Shown piece after piece: positions 36,566 to 46,622 of a DNA stretch of 64,000 nucleotides. Under the pieces are notes generated by a model. The model did not search any database. It saw nothing but the letters and a program-made list of their open reading frames with translations, and was not told the origin of the DNA. This stretch comes from Streptomyces sp. NBC_00178 (GTDB lineage: Bacteria; Actinomycetota; Actinomycetes; Streptomycetales; Streptomycetaceae). The position numbers and the translations under genes are program-made. Position 1 is the stretch's first letter; each line of letters opens with the position of its first letter. The stretch covers positions 4,679,501 to 4,743,500 of the forward strand of contig NZ_CP108143.1 in assembly GCF_036206005.1 (NCBI RefSeq). The letters run 5' to 3'.

Positions 36566-36829
36566 TCAGGTCGCGCCGTCGCCGCCCTCGCCGCCCTCGC
36601 CGGACTCCTCCGGGGACGCCAGCGCCGCGTCGAGCCTGGCCCGCGCGCCCTCCAACCAGCGCCGGCACACCTTCGCCAGCTCCTCGCCCCGCTCCCACAG
36701 GGCCAGCGACTCCTCCAGCGTCGTGCCGCCCGCCTCCAGGCGGCGTACGACCTCGATCAGCTCGTCCCGCGCCTGCTCGTAGCCGAGCGTGCCCGTCGCG
36801 GCAGCCACCGTCGTCCCGTCGTCCGTCAT
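36566..36829 (-). CDS. xseB: Exodeoxyribonuclease VII small subunit
   Basis: 87 aa from ATG 36829. A short helical hairpin protein with the family pattern LGYEQARDELIEVVRRLEAGGTTLEESLALWERGEEL, followed by the second helix and an acidic Gly-rich tail. Several copies coat the extended coiled coil of XseA to make the single-strand-specific exonuclease used in repair. It starts 40 bp after the xseA stop and is co-transcribed with it. Confidence 0.96.
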   Translation of the reverse strand: MTDDGTTVAAATGTLGYEQARDELIEVVRRLEAGGTTLEESLALWERGEELAKVCRRWLEGARARLDAALASPEESGEGGEGGDGAT

Positions 36830-36869
36830 ATCGACCACCCTATGCGCGGGGTCCGGCGATCCCGGCCCC

Positions 36870-38081
36870 TCATTCCGCCACCCGTACCGTGAACTCGCCC
36901 TCCGACACCCGCGCCCGCAGCTCCTCGCCCGGCGCCCCCGCATCGGCGGGGGAGCGCACCACATGGCCGTCCGGCCGCTGCAGCACGGCGTACCCCCGCT
37001 CCAGCGTCGCCGCCGGCGACAGCGCCACCACCCGGGCGCGGGTGTGCGCGAGCTCCGAGTCGGCGCGGTCCAGCAGATGCCCCAGCACCCGGCGGCTGCG
37101 CCCCACCAGGGCGTCGATCTCGGAGGCCCGCTCGTCCACCATGCGGTGCGGGCGCTCCATCGAGGACCGGCCCAGCGCGTGCGCCAGCCCCCGCTCCTCC
37201 CGCTCGATCAGCCCCCGCACCGTCCGCAGGCCGCGGTCCCGCAGCTGCTGCACCCGGTCCAGCTCCTCGCCCACGTCCGGCACGACCTTCTTCGCCGCGT
37301 CCGTCGGCGTCGACGCGCGCAGGTCGGCGACCAGGTCGAGCAGCGGCGAGTCCGGCTCGTGCCCGATCGCGGAGACCACCGGCGTACGGCACGCGGCCAC
37401 CGTCCGGATCAGCTCCTCGTCGGAGAACGGCAGGAGGTCCTCCACGCTGCCGCCGCCGCGGGCGACCACGATCACGTCGACGTCCTCCATGGCATCCAGC
37501 TCCTTGACGGCCTGGACCACCTGATTCACCGCGTGCACCCCCTGCACCGCGGTGTTGCGCACCTCGAAGCGCACGGCCGGCCAGCGCCGCCTGGCGTTCT
37601 CCAGCACATCGCGCTCCGCCGCCGACGCCCGTCCGCAGACCAGGCCGACCAGCTGCGGCAGGAAGGGCAGCGGCTTCTTGCGGTCCAGGGCGAACAGCCC
37701 CTCGGCCGCCAGGGACTTCTTCAGCTGCTCCAGCCGCACCAGCAGTTCACCGATGCCGACCGGCCGTATCTCCGTCGCTCGCAGGGACAGCTGCCCCCGG
37801 GGGGCGTACCACTCGGGCTTCGCCAGGACGACGACCCGCGCGCCCTCGGTCACCACGTCGGCGATCCGGTCGAAGACCTGCCGGAAGCAGGTCACGCTCA
37901 CCGAGATGTCGTGCGACGGATCGCGCAGCGTCAGGAACACCACCCCGGCGCCCGGCCGGCGCGACAGCTGGGTGATCTGCCCCTCGACCCAGACGGCGCC
38001 GAGCCGGTCGATCCACCCGCCGATCAGCCGCGACACGTCGCCTACGGGCAGCGGGGCTTCCGGGGACGTAGTGAGAGCCAT
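36870..38081 (-). CDS. xseA: Exodeoxyribonuclease VII large subunit
   Basis: 403 aa from ATG 38081; an in-frame TTG at 38111 abuts the permease stop and is a less likely start. An N-terminal OB-fold binds single-stranded DNA (~10-110: VWVEGQITQLSRR, VFLTLRDP). The catalytic core follows (GLVCGRASAAERDVLEN, VDVIVVARGGGSVEDLLPFSDEEL, PVVSAIGHEPDSPLLDLVAD, ASTPTDAA), with a long coiled coil (~270-360) and a C-terminal segment (LERGYAVL). The gene order permease-xseA-xseB on one strand suggests one transcript. Confidence 0.96.
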   Translation of the reverse strand: MALTTSPEAPLPVGDVSRLIGGWIDRLGAVWVEGQITQLSRRPGAGVVFLTLRDPSHDISVSVTCFRQVFDRIADVVTEGARVVVLAKPEWYAPRGQLSLRATEIRPVGIGELLVRLEQLKKSLAAEGLFALDRKKPLPFLPQLVGLVCGRASAAERDVLENARRRWPAVRFEVRNTAVQGVHAVNQVVQAVKELDAMEDVDVIVVARGGGSVEDLLPFSDEELIRTVAACRTPVVSAIGHEPDSPLLDLVADLRASTPTDAAKKVVPDVGEELDRVQQLRDRGLRTVRGLIEREERGLAHALGRSSMERPHRMVDERASEIDALVGRSRRVLGHLLDRADSELAHTRARVVALSPAATLERGYAVLQRPDGHVVRSPADAGAPGEELRARVSEGEFTVRVAE

Positions 38082-38111
38082 ACGGGGGAGCGTATCGGCC
38101 GGTACCGACAA

Positions 38112-39491
38112 TCAGGCGGCCCGCCGCCCCCACTGCACCGCCAGCACCACGAGCCCGATCCCCAGCCAGCACAGCCCCACCAGCTGAGCGCTCGTCGTCG
38201 CCTCCAGGATCACCGCGACCAGGACGGCGGCCCCGACCACCGGCATCAGCACATGGCGCCACCAGCTGGGCGGGCCCTCCATGCGGCGTACGACGAACCA
38301 GCCCACCACCGAGGCGTGCAGCAGCACGAACGCCGTGAGCGCGCCCACGTCCACCACCGACACCAGGTGGTCGAGCCCGTCGTCGCGCCGGGCCGCCCAC
38401 ACCGCCGCCACCAGCGTCACCACCGCGGCACACGTGATCGCCACGCGCGGCACCCCGGACCTGGTGTCCACCTGGGACAGCACCGAGGGCAGGCGCCGTT
38501 CCCGGGCCATCGCGAACAGCAGCCGCCCCGCCGCCGCCTGGCCCGCCAGAGCCGCGAAAGCCGCACCGATCGCCTTGCTCACGGCGACCAGGTCGTGCAG
38601 CCAGGTGCCGACGGAGGCGTCCACCGTGTCGTAGAAGGCCGACCCCTGCTTCACCGGGTCCGCCGCGAGCTCCGCCGACGACACCGGTTCCAGCAGCCCG
38701 GCGAGATACGTCTGGACGATGAACAGCACCCCGGCGAGCACCAGGCAGAACAGCACGGCCCGCGCCACCTTGGCCGACCCGCCCGTCACCTCCTCGGCGA
38801 ACGAGGCGATCGCGTCGAAGCCCAGATACGACAGCACGGCGACGGACACCGCTCCCAGCACGGCCGTCGCCGAGAAGCCCGAGTCACCGCTGAGCGGACT
38901 CAGCCAGCCGCGCTCCGCGCCGTCCCTGACCAGCACGACCACCGCCGACACGACGAAGACCAGCAGCACCACGATCTCCATGGCGAGCACCGCGAAGCCC
39001 ACCCGCGCCGCCGCCCGGACGCCCCAGAGGTTGAGCAGGGTCGTCACGACCACCGCGATCGCCGTCCACACCCACCGCGACACCTCCGGGACCAGCGCGT
39101 TCATCGCGATCCCGGAGAAGAGGTAGGCGACCGCCGGGATGAGCAGGTAGTCGAGCATCGCCATCCAGCCGGCGATGAACCCCGGCCCCTCGCCGAGCCC
39201 CTTCCGGGCGTACGCGAAGACCGAGCCGGCGAGCGGGGCGACGTGGACCATCTGGGCGTAGCTGAAAGCGGTGAAGGCCATCACGACCGTCGCCACGATG
39301 TACACCAGCGCCACGGCGCCGTCCGACTTGGCGTCCAGGGTGCCGAACACGCCCACCGGGGCCATGGGGGCGATGAACAGCAGCCCGTAGACCACCAGGT
39401 CCCGGAACCCGAGTGTGCGCCGCAGCCTTCCGTCGTCCGTGCTGCTGCCGCTGCCCGCCATGTGGCCTCCGTCGCTGGATTGCGTACGCAT
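38112..39491 (-). CDS. APC-family amino acid permease
   Basis: 459 aa from ATG 39491; ATG 39461, with GGAGG four nt upstream, is equally plausible. About twelve helices with the APC signatures LRRTLGFRDLVVYGLLFIAPMAPVG split across the first two helices, then FTAFSYAQMVHVAPLAGSVFAYARKGLGEG, and FDAIASFAEEVTGG in the family's substrate-binding helix 6 region. This group (PuuP/YveA-like) takes up amino acids or polyamines; the exact substrate is not predictable. It lies directly upstream of xseA (stop and next frame adjoin) and is divergent from ispH. Confidence 0.88.
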   Translation of the reverse strand: MRTQSSDGGHMAGSGSSTDDGRLRRTLGFRDLVVYGLLFIAPMAPVGVFGTLDAKSDGAVALVYIVATVVMAFTAFSYAQMVHVAPLAGSVFAYARKGLGEGPGFIAGWMAMLDYLLIPAVAYLFSGIAMNALVPEVSRWVWTAIAVVVTTLLNLWGVRAAARVGFAVLAMEIVVLLVFVVSAVVVLVRDGAERGWLSPLSGDSGFSATAVLGAVSVAVLSYLGFDAIASFAEEVTGGSAKVARAVLFCLVLAGVLFIVQTYLAGLLEPVSSAELAADPVKQGSAFYDTVDASVGTWLHDLVAVSKAIGAAFAALAGQAAAGRLLFAMARERRLPSVLSQVDTRSGVPRVAITCAAVVTLVAAVWAARRDDGLDHLVSVVDVGALTAFVLLHASVVGWFVVRRMEGPPSWWRHVLMPVVGAAVLVAVILEATTSAQLVGLCWLGIGLVVLAVQWGRRAA

Positions 39492-39548
39492 CAGTCTCCC
39501 GACCCCGCCGAACCGGCGCCTGTTCGGTACGGCCTTACGATGGGACGC

Positions 39549-40580
39549 ATGACTGCAACGCCCAGCCCGTCACCCGCCACCGCCCCGAGCGGAGGCGCTC
39601 CGCGCCGCGGTGGCAGCCGCCGCGTCCTGCTCGCCGCGCCCCGCGGCTACTGCGCGGGCGTGGACCGTGCCGTGATCGCCGTGGAGAAGGCCCTGGAGCA
39701 GTACGGGGCCCCGATCTACGTCCGCCACGAGATCGTGCACAACAAGTACGTCGTGCAAACCCTCGAGAAGAAGGGCGCGATCTTCGTCGACGTGACCGCC
39801 GAGGTGCCCGAGGGCTCCATCGTGATGTTCTCCGCGCACGGTGTCGCCCCGACGGTCCACGCCGAGGCCGCCGAGCGCAAGCTCGCCACGATCGACGCGA
39901 CGTGCCCCCTGGTGACCAAGGTCCACAAGGAAGCCGTGCGGTACGCCAAGGAGGACTACGACATCCTCCTGATCGGCCACGAGGGCCACGAGGAGGTCAT
40001 CGGCACGAGCGGCGAGGCCCCCGACCACATCACCCTCGTCGACGGACCCGAGGACGTCGCGAACGTCGAGGTCCGCGACGAGTCCAAGGTCGTCTGGCTC
40101 TCCCAGACCACGCTCTCCGTCGACGAGACGATGGAGACGGTCGGCGCCCTCAAGAACAAGTTCCCGAACCTCCTCTCCCCGCCGAGCGACGACATCTGCT
40201 ACGCCACGCAGAACCGCCAGGTCGCGGTGAAGAAGCTGGCCGAGGACGCCGAGCTCGTCATCGTCGTCGGCTCGAAGAACTCCTCCAACTCGATCCGCAT
40301 GGTCGAGGTCGCCCTGGACGCCGGTGCGCCGGCCGCCCACCTGGTGGACTTCGCCGACGAGATCGACGAGGCCTGGCTGGAGGGTGTCACCACGGTCGGC
40401 CTGACCTCCGGCGCCTCGGTGCCCGACGTCCTCGTCGACGGCGTGCTGGAGTGGCTGGGCGAGCGGGGCTACGCGGACGTCGAGACGGTGAAGACCGCCG
40501 ACGAGTCGATCACCTTCTCGCTGCCCAAGGAGCTGCGGCGCGACCTGCGCGCCGAGGCCGCCGCACTCTCCGCGGAGTGA
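39549..40580 (+). CDS. ispH: 4-Hydroxy-3-methylbut-2-enyl diphosphate reductase
   Basis: 343 aa from ATG 39549 (ATG 39540 possible). The last step of the MEP isoprenoid pathway, giving IPP and DMAPP through a [4Fe-4S] cluster. The three cluster Cys are in RGYCAGVDRAV (~35), DATCPLVTKVH (~119) and DDICYATQNRQ (~217). The substrate-binding His residues (YVRHEIVHN, SAHGVAP, IGHEGHEEV) and the S-x-N near SKNSSNSIR are intact. The N-terminal ~25 residues are a variable Pro/Ser-rich leader. It is cytosolic and monocistronic, 126 bp before ppgK. Confidence 0.97.
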   Translation: MTATPSPSPATAPSGGAPRRGGSRRVLLAAPRGYCAGVDRAVIAVEKALEQYGAPIYVRHEIVHNKYVVQTLEKKGAIFVDVTAEVPEGSIVMFSAHGVAPTVHAEAAERKLATIDATCPLVTKVHKEAVRYAKEDYDILLIGHEGHEEVIGTSGEAPDHITLVDGPEDVANVEVRDESKVVWLSQTTLSVDETMETVGALKNKFPNLLSPPSDDICYATQNRQVAVKKLAEDAELVIVVGSKNSSNSIRMVEVALDAGAPAAHLVDFADEIDEAWLEGVTTVGLTSGASVPDVLVDGVLEWLGERGYADVETVKTADESITFSLPKELRRDLRAEAAALSAE

Positions 40581-40705
40581 CGACGCGGGTGCGCCCGCCC
40601 GCCACCGCGCGGGCGGACGCACACCGAGTGCGCCGTACGACCGGGCACACCCCCGCCCGTCCCTCCGGTGCGTGATCCGTGCCACCTGCCCGTACCGTGG
40701 ATCCC

Positions 40706-41443
40706 ATGGAGATCTTCGGTGTGGACATCGGTGGTTCAGGGATCAAGGGCGCGCCCGTCGACCTGGACCGCGGAGAGCTGGCGCAGCCGCGCCACAAGGT
40801 TTTGACCCCCCACCCGGCGACGCCCGAGAGCGTCGCCGACGGTGTGGCCGAGGTGGTGGGCCACTTCGACTGGCAGGGGCCGGTCGGCATCACGTTCCCC
40901 GGAGTCGTCACGGGCGGAATCACCAGGACCGCGGCCAACGTCGACAAGGGCTGGATCGACACGGACGCCCGGGCGCTGCTCACCGAACGCATCGGCCGGA
41001 GCGTCACGATCCTGAACGACGCCGACGCGGCGGGCATCGCCGAGATGACCTTCGGCGCGGGCAAGGACCGCAAGGGCACGGTCATCATGCTGACCCTCGG
41101 CACGGGCATCGGCAGCGCCGTCTTCACCGACGGGCACCTCGTCCCCAACACCGAGCTCGGCCACCTGGAACTGCACGGCCACGACGCCGAGAAGCGCGCC
41201 TCCACGAAGGCCAAGGAGGACGAGGACCTCAGCTGGGCCCACTGGGCGCACCGGGTGCAGAAGTACCTGGTCCACGTGGAGATGCTGTTCTCGCCCGAAC
41301 TCTTCATCATCGGCGGCGGAGTCAGCCGCAAGGCCGAGAAGTTCCTGCCCCTGATCGAGCACGTACGGGCCGAGCTCGTCCCCGCACAGCTGCAGAACAA
41401 CGCGGGCATCGTCGGCGCCGCGATGGCCGCCGCGGGCAAGTAG
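40706..41443 (+). CDS. ppgK: Polyphosphate glucokinase
   Basis: 245 aa from ATG 40706. A ROK-family kinase phosphorylating glucose with polyphosphate or ATP in the cytosol. Motifs: phosphate-1 FGVDIGGSGIKGAPVD, glucose-binding TFPGVVTGG, the catalytic Asp in ILNDADAAGIAEM, LTLGTGIGSAVF and the helix with NTELGHLELHG, and then GGGVSRKAEKF. The length and the polyphosphate-type insertion match actinobacterial PpgK. In Streptomyces this is an auxiliary to the main ATP-glucokinase. Confidence 0.95.
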   Translation: MEIFGVDIGGSGIKGAPVDLDRGELAQPRHKVLTPHPATPESVADGVAEVVGHFDWQGPVGITFPGVVTGGITRTAANVDKGWIDTDARALLTERIGRSVTILNDADAAGIAEMTFGAGKDRKGTVIMLTLGTGIGSAVFTDGHLVPNTELGHLELHGHDAEKRASTKAKEDEDLSWAHWAHRVQKYLVHVEMLFSPELFIIGGGVSRKAEKFLPLIEHVRAELVPAQLQNNAGIVGAAMAAAGK

Positions 41444-41452
41444 CCCGTAGCC

Positions 41453-42061
41453 CTACACGCGGGGGCGGCGTGCGCTCCGGTCGGCCCTGACCAGGTGGCG
41501 CTGCCGCTCCCGCATCCGACGGATCTTCCGCACGGTGGCGATGAGGCCCGCGACGAGCGTGCCGCCGTACAGCCAGCCCGCGTGCACGGCCAGCGCCGTC
41601 ACGACGGCCATGACCTGCCCGCCGAACCCGCCCGTGCCCCCGGCGACGGGGATCACGCCCACGGCGAAGGCGATGGGCACGATGATCGGGGCCGTCACCA
41701 GGTCGGCGGGCCGCACCCACAGGGCGGTCAGCGCGCTGACCGGCAGGAAGAGCACCCCGTACACGATCTCCGAGCTGCCCAGGAGCAGCCGGTCCAGGCA
41801 GGCCAGCAGGAACATCGTCAGGGTCGCGAAGAGACCGGCGCCGATGCCGGTCAGCCGCGGATTGGGAAATCTGCGCAGCGCGAGCACCACGGGCGCGACG
41901 GGACCGGTACGGCGGCCGGGAACGGGCCCGGCCGCGGGCGCCGTGGCCACCGCCACCGACGCCGGATAGCCGGACGGAGCCTCACCGAGGCCGCCGGACG
42001 GGCCGGAGGCCACCTGCTGGGGCTGCCTGCGCTGCGGGGTACGAGTCCTGTGCTGCTCCAC
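41453..42061 (-). CDS. DUF6542-type membrane protein
   Basis: 202 aa. The N-terminal ~60 residues are disordered (Gln/Arg/Pro/Ala-rich). Four hydrophobic helices follow between about 70 and 180, and a strongly basic C-terminus (IRRMRERQRHLVRADRSARRPR). The first helix block follows RLTGIGAGLFATL. The function is unknown. DUF6542 genes lie beside ychF in many actinobacteria, and here the gene diverges from ychF across 261 bp. Confidence 0.75.
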   Translation of the reverse strand: MEQHRTRTPQRRQPQQVASGPSGGLGEAPSGYPASVAVATAPAAGPVPGRRTGPVAPVVLALRRFPNPRLTGIGAGLFATLTMFLLACLDRLLLGSSEIVYGVLFLPVSALTALWVRPADLVTAPIIVPIAFAVGVIPVAGGTGGFGGQVMAVVTALAVHAGWLYGGTLVAGLIATVRKIRRMRERQRHLVRADRSARRPRV

Positions 42062-42322
42062 CCCGACAACCTAGGTCGCGGGCCGGGTCCTTTCGGGCGT
42101 TGGACACGCGTTTTGGCCGACCTTGGCGTTGCGTTCGACCCCTCGGGGCCGAAACACCACCGTTCGGCCCCGCCCGCGCCCGGCGGAGCCGCCTCCGCTC
42201 CCCGTACGCCTCCCACGCCCCGCACCCGTGACGGGGCGCCCCGGCCCGCCCGTAAACTGGAGAATCGGGTCAGCCACGGCCCGCCCGCACAGCCCCTCTC
42301 CTCACTCCAGGAAGTCGCCAAA

Positions 42323-43411
<1,089 letters not shown>

Positions 43412-43422
43412 TGCCATGTCGA

Positions 43423-43462
43423 CCCTGTGTCCGATCCGCCTGTCGGCGGGTCGGGCACAGGG
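43423..43462. terminator. Bidirectional terminator after ychF
   Basis: An 18-bp stem with two G-U pairs, CCCTGTGTCCGATCCGCC (43423-43440) with GGCGGGTCGGGCACAGGG (43445-43462), loop 4 nt, between convergent ychF and the Uma2 gene. Confidence 0.85.
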
Positions 43463-43501
43463 CTCCGGCCGCGGTGAGCCCTCGATCCGGCGGCCGGCCT
43501 T

Positions 43502-44083
43502 TCAGCTGCTGTGCGGCGGCGTCAGCCTGTCGAGCTCCAGGCTGATCTCGAAGGGCACCGGGCGCTGGAGGGTGCCACGGAAGATCCCGGCGGGCGCGTA
43601 GGCGCCAGTGGGTTCGTCGAGCTCGTAGACGTGGACGACGGGCGCCCCTTCCTCGTCCTCGATGCACCAGTAGTGCGGGATGCCCGCCTCGGCGTATTTG
43701 CGGAGCTTCACCGTGCGATCGCGATGGGCGGACTCGGGTGAGACGACCTCGATGACGAGCCGGACTTCCTCCGGTGCGAACCAGGTGCGGTCACCGTCGA
43801 AGTCGGCCGTTGTCACCAGCAGGTCCGGTTCGGGGCGGTTGCGCGGGTCCAGCTTGATGGTCATCTCGCGGCTGACCCTGGTATCGGCGGGCACCTGTTC
43901 CATGAGCGCGACCGTGAGCATGGTGACGAGGTGGCCGTGCCACCACCTCTGGGGCGACATCATGAAGACGAGGGCTCCATCGATCAGCTCCGTGTGGCGG
44001 GGTGCCTCGGGCAGGCGGTCCAGATCCTCCGCGAACCAGCCTTCCGCGCGAGGCGGGCGCATCCAGTCGGGCAGTGCGGTCAT
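43502..44083 (-). CDS. Uma2-family endonuclease-like protein
   Basis: 193 aa. A PD-(D/E)XK-like fold: HTELIDGALVFMMSPQRWWHGHL (helix-strand entry), RNRPEPDLLVTTADFD (catalytic Asp), VRLVIEVVSPESAHRDRTVKLRKYAEAGIPHYWCIED (E-V-x-S-x-x-S…K-x-x-x-Y), the standard Uma2/DUF820 core. Such proteins are numerous in Streptomyces and cyanobacteria and have no settled biological role. It is alone on its strand, converging on ychF and separated by 64 bp from the unknown gene at 44148-45347 (same strand). Confidence 0.9.
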   Translation of the reverse strand: MTALPDWMRPPRAEGWFAEDLDRLPEAPRHTELIDGALVFMMSPQRWWHGHLVTMLTVALMEQVPADTRVSREMTIKLDPRNRPEPDLLVTTADFDGDRTWFAPEEVRLVIEVVSPESAHRDRTVKLRKYAEAGIPHYWCIEDEEGAPVVHVYELDEPTGAYAPAGIFRGTLQRPVPFEISLELDRLTPPHSS

Positions 44084-44147
44084 GAACCAACCCTAGCGAG
44101 TGCAGGCCCTGCGAGGGGGGCGCTGCGCCGTTGATCATCCGGCGGAC

Positions 44148-45347
44148 TCACGCAGCGGCGACAGCGCCCGGGAGCCGCGCATCCGGGACATCGGGCATCG
44201 GCTGGAAGGAACAGTCCTCCTCGCCGGGCACGTGCGGGAGGAAGCCGTCGGGGAGGGTGCGGGCGGCCGTCGTGAGGAGACGCTTCAGCACGTCCTGGTC
44301 GCCGGCCGCAGGAAGCCCCAGGGCGGTGAGGAGGCGGTCGCGCAGGGCTGGGTGGTCCGGGTTGTCCTCCAGGTAGTCGGAGCCGAGGGCCGGGGGACGG
44401 GAGCCGGCCAGGGCCTCCTGCCAGGACGGGAGGACGATGACGAGGGTCAGGGCCTCGGCCAGTGACTCGGCGATCAGCGCGGCCCGGCCCTCGGAGTCGG
44501 TGTAGAGGACCGGGCGCGGGTGGCCGGGGAACGCCGGGCCGCAGAGGTAATGGGTGCCTCCCGCGTTGCATCCGGCCACGGGCTCCACCCGAAGGCCGTT
44601 GGGCAGGGCTATCTGCTCGATCGGGTCGGTGCGGGCGAGGTCGAACGCACCGCCGCAGGCCAGGTAGGAGGAGGCCTCGGGGTGCGCCGCGATCCTGCGG
44701 AGCAGGGCGTCGTCCGAGAGGGCGGCCGGGTCGAGGGCCGCGCTGATCGCAGGGGTGAGGGGATGCCCGGCGAGGACGTGGCGGACGGCATCGAGGGGGA
44801 CGGGACGCTCGTAGTAGTCCTCGAAGTACGCCTGGACGGCCTCGGGGGAGCGGTCCGTCAGGAGATGGAAGAGGTAACCGGAGCCGTCCGGGTCCTCGCT
44901 GCCGGGCGGGAAGTCGATGCCCGAACCGGTGCGCCAGGCCGTGTCGTCGGTCTCCCGCCACAGACAGGCGGTGACACGAGGGACGCCGGAGCCGCCCTCC
45001 TCGCGAAAGGCGGGATCGTCCAGGAGCGGGCGCAACGCGGCCGGCACCTCGTCGATCACTCCGGGCCAGACCTCCTCGTCGTCCGACCCGTACGGGCTCA
45101 TCTGCGACTCGTGGTCGAAGCCGCGTATGAGCACACCGTCCGTGGTGAAGTGGACGGAGAAGTCGTCCCCCGAGCCGTTGTCCATCAGGGCCGCCTCCTC
45201 GCCGGGGCCCCATGCGGCGTCGAAGGTGTAGCAGCAGAAGGCCGGATCGTCGCCGAGAGCGGCGTCCAGAACGGCCAGCGCGCGCAGATGGAGACGGAGT
45301 TCGTCGGGGGCCGGGAGGAGGGCGGCGGTCTCGTGCACAGTGCTCAT
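44148..45347 (-). CDS. Hypothetical protein
   Basis: 399 aa from ATG 45347. It is soluble, acidic and without a signal peptide. Its first ~70 residues include the run FCCYTFDAAWGPGEEAALMDNG and a DDFSVHFTTDGVLIRGFDHES β-hairpin; such a pattern recurs in unassigned Streptomyces and Bacillus proteins. About 170-260 hold helices with LSDDALLRRIAAHPEASSY, resembling HEAT/ankyrin-like turns. The C-terminal third (320-399) is helical and Leu-rich. I recognise no catalytic motif. It lies 147 bp downstream of the three-gene DUF1906 cassette, but a strong hairpin (45444-45486) separates them. Confidence 0.7.
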   Translation of the reverse strand: MSTVHETAALLPAPDELRLHLRALAVLDAALGDDPAFCCYTFDAAWGPGEEAALMDNGSGDDFSVHFTTDGVLIRGFDHESQMSPYGSDDEEVWPGVIDEVPAALRPLLDDPAFREEGGSGVPRVTACLWRETDDTAWRTGSGIDFPPGSEDPDGSGYLFHLLTDRSPEAVQAYFEDYYERPVPLDAVRHVLAGHPLTPAISAALDPAALSDDALLRRIAAHPEASSYLACGGAFDLARTDPIEQIALPNGLRVEPVAGCNAGGTHYLCGPAFPGHPRPVLYTDSEGRAALIAESLAEALTLVIVLPSWQEALAGSRPPALGSDYLEDNPDHPALRDRLLTALGLPAAGDQDVLKRLLTTAARTLPDGFLPHVPGEEDCSFQPMPDVPDARLPGAVAAA

Positions 45348-45443
45348 TTCGTCATGGAAGCAGGGGGCACTGACAACCCGGCACGTTGCCTGCGGCCTTC
45401 CGGTGCGCATCGGAAGGGAACCAGGCCGCACCCGCACCCCCTT

Positions 45444-45486
45444 GGTCCGCGCGGGCGGCGGGGGAGCCCCGCCGCCCGCGCGGACC
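45444..45486. terminator. Very stable terminator hairpin
   Basis: A perfect 20-bp stem, 45444-45463 with 45467-45486, around a GAG loop, 9 bp after the stop of the M15-like gene. No T-tract, but one of the strongest stems in the window. Confidence 0.9.
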
Positions 45487-45494
45487 GCATGCGG

Positions 45495-46181
45495 TTACGC
45501 CGCCCTGCGGGCGAACGCCTCGGCCCTGGTGCGGCGTTTCGGGTCGAAGGCGTCGACGGTGCCCGCGCCCGCGTCGCCGGGGCCCGCCTGCCAGCCGCGG
45601 ATCGTACGGGCCACGCCCTTCACCTTCGGGTGGCCCGGCTTGTGCGCGAGCTCGAAGTGGGACTCCTTCGGGGCGGCGACCTCGCCACCCCAGACGACCG
45701 CACCGTCCAGCTCGGCGAGGATGTCCCGCACCACGACGAGTTCGTGCGGGTAGAGGCCGCCCTTGACGCCTGCCGGGTAGGCGAGCGGACGGATCGCCAG
45801 GGCGGTGCCCGACAGGTAGTTGGACTCGTAGTCCTCGGCCACGGTGCGCGCCGTCCGGTGGCCCGTGACGTCGTCCTCGCGGAGCTGGTCGATCTCGTAG
45901 TGGAAGCGGCGGGCCACGTGCAGCAGGATCACCGCCGCGTCACCCCCCGCGAGACGCACGGACCGGCCGGAGCCCTCGATCGTGAAGAGCTCCGCCTCGT
46001 CGAGGACGGGCCAGCCGTTCGCGGACTTCGCACCCGCCCAGCGCCGGCCGGTGGGAGCGCCGGCGGCCGACGGGACGGCCGGGGCGGCGTACGCGGTGCC
46101 GGGCAGGCCGGCCAGGGCCGTGGTGGCCCCTATCGCGGCGCCCGCGAGGAGCACACCGCGTCGGTCAATCTTGTTTCTCAC
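45495..46181 (-). CDS. Exported M15-like (DD-peptidase fold) protein lacking catalytic residues
   Basis: 228 aa from GTG 46181. It has a Tat-like leader: DRRGVLLAG, a hydrophobic Ala/Gly run, and A-x-A near residue 33. The mature part resembles the VanY/M15 carboxypeptidase fold (SNYLSGTALAIRP, HELVVVRDILAE, VVWGGEVAAPKESHFELAHKPG). In active M15 enzymes the first block is S-x-H-x-x-G-x-A-x-D, whose His and Asp bind zinc and substrate. Here they are Tyr and Ala, so catalysis is doubtful, although the GxF/HFEL end is kept. It overlaps the upstream membrane-protein gene by 17 bp and ends the DUF1906 cassette. Confidence 0.75.
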   Translation of the reverse strand: MRNKIDRRGVLLAGAAIGATTALAGLPGTAYAAPAVPSAAGAPTGRRWAGAKSANGWPVLDEAELFTIEGSGRSVRLAGGDAAVILLHVARRFHYEIDQLREDDVTGHRTARTVAEDYESNYLSGTALAIRPLAYPAGVKGGLYPHELVVVRDILAELDGAVVWGGEVAAPKESHFELAHKPGHPKVKGVARTIRGWQAGPGDAGAGTVDAFDPKRRTRAEAFARRAA

Positions 46182-46602
46182 TCTTCTTCCTTCCGATGAC
46201 CGCCGTCGCGACAGCACCCGCGGCACAGCCGACGAGCAGCAGCGCGATGGCGACGAGAGTGGGGTTGACCCAGGCGGGGACCAGGTCGAATCCGGCGTTG
46301 CACCTGTTGTGCAGGGGGAACCACCGGGACGGCTCGCGCCAGGACTCCGACCGGTAGGCGTCGTCGTAGCCCGCTCCCCGGGAGGCGCAGGCCTCCCGGA
46401 CGTCGAGACCGCCGGAGAAGACCCCGACGAACCAGACGACGCAGCCGAGCCCGGTCAGCACCACCGCCGGGAACACCCACCAACCGGGGCGTTCCCAACG
46501 GCGTGCGGACAGTCCGCGCGCGGTTTTCCAGACACTCAGCACGAACACCGCCAGGACGAGTGGGGGGAGTGCGATGGCGGCCAGTGCCGAGACGGCGTTC
46601 AC
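46165..46602 (-). CDS. Small three-helix membrane protein
   Basis: 145 aa from GTG 46602. Three hydrophobic helices (about 3-25, 42-65, 110-137) and a charged C-terminus ending in KKSEKQD. Between helices 2 and 3 is an extracytoplasmic loop with two Cys (DVREACASRG, LHNRCNAGFD) that could form a disulfide. The function is unknown. It starts 20 bp after the DUF1906 gene and overlaps the M15-like gene, so the three are one operon. It may be a partner or immunity-like protein for the large gene, which is speculation. Confidence 0.65.
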   Translation of the reverse strand: MNAVSALAAIALPPLVLAVFVLSVWKTARGLSARRWERPGWWVFPAVVLTGLGCVVWFVGVFSGGLDVREACASRGAGYDDAYRSESWREPSRWFPLHNRCNAGFDLVPAWVNPTLVAIALLLVGCAAGAVATAVIGRKKSEKQD

Positions 46603-46622
46603 TTACGGGGTGGTCCCTTCGT

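Noticed and set aside
36789..40580. Very long open frame reaching ispH from far upstream (1263 codons)
   Set aside because: Its first 920 codons run antisense to xseB, xseA and the permease, with His/Arg-rich composition typical of shadow frames in high-GC DNA. Only the part from 39549 is a real gene (ispH).
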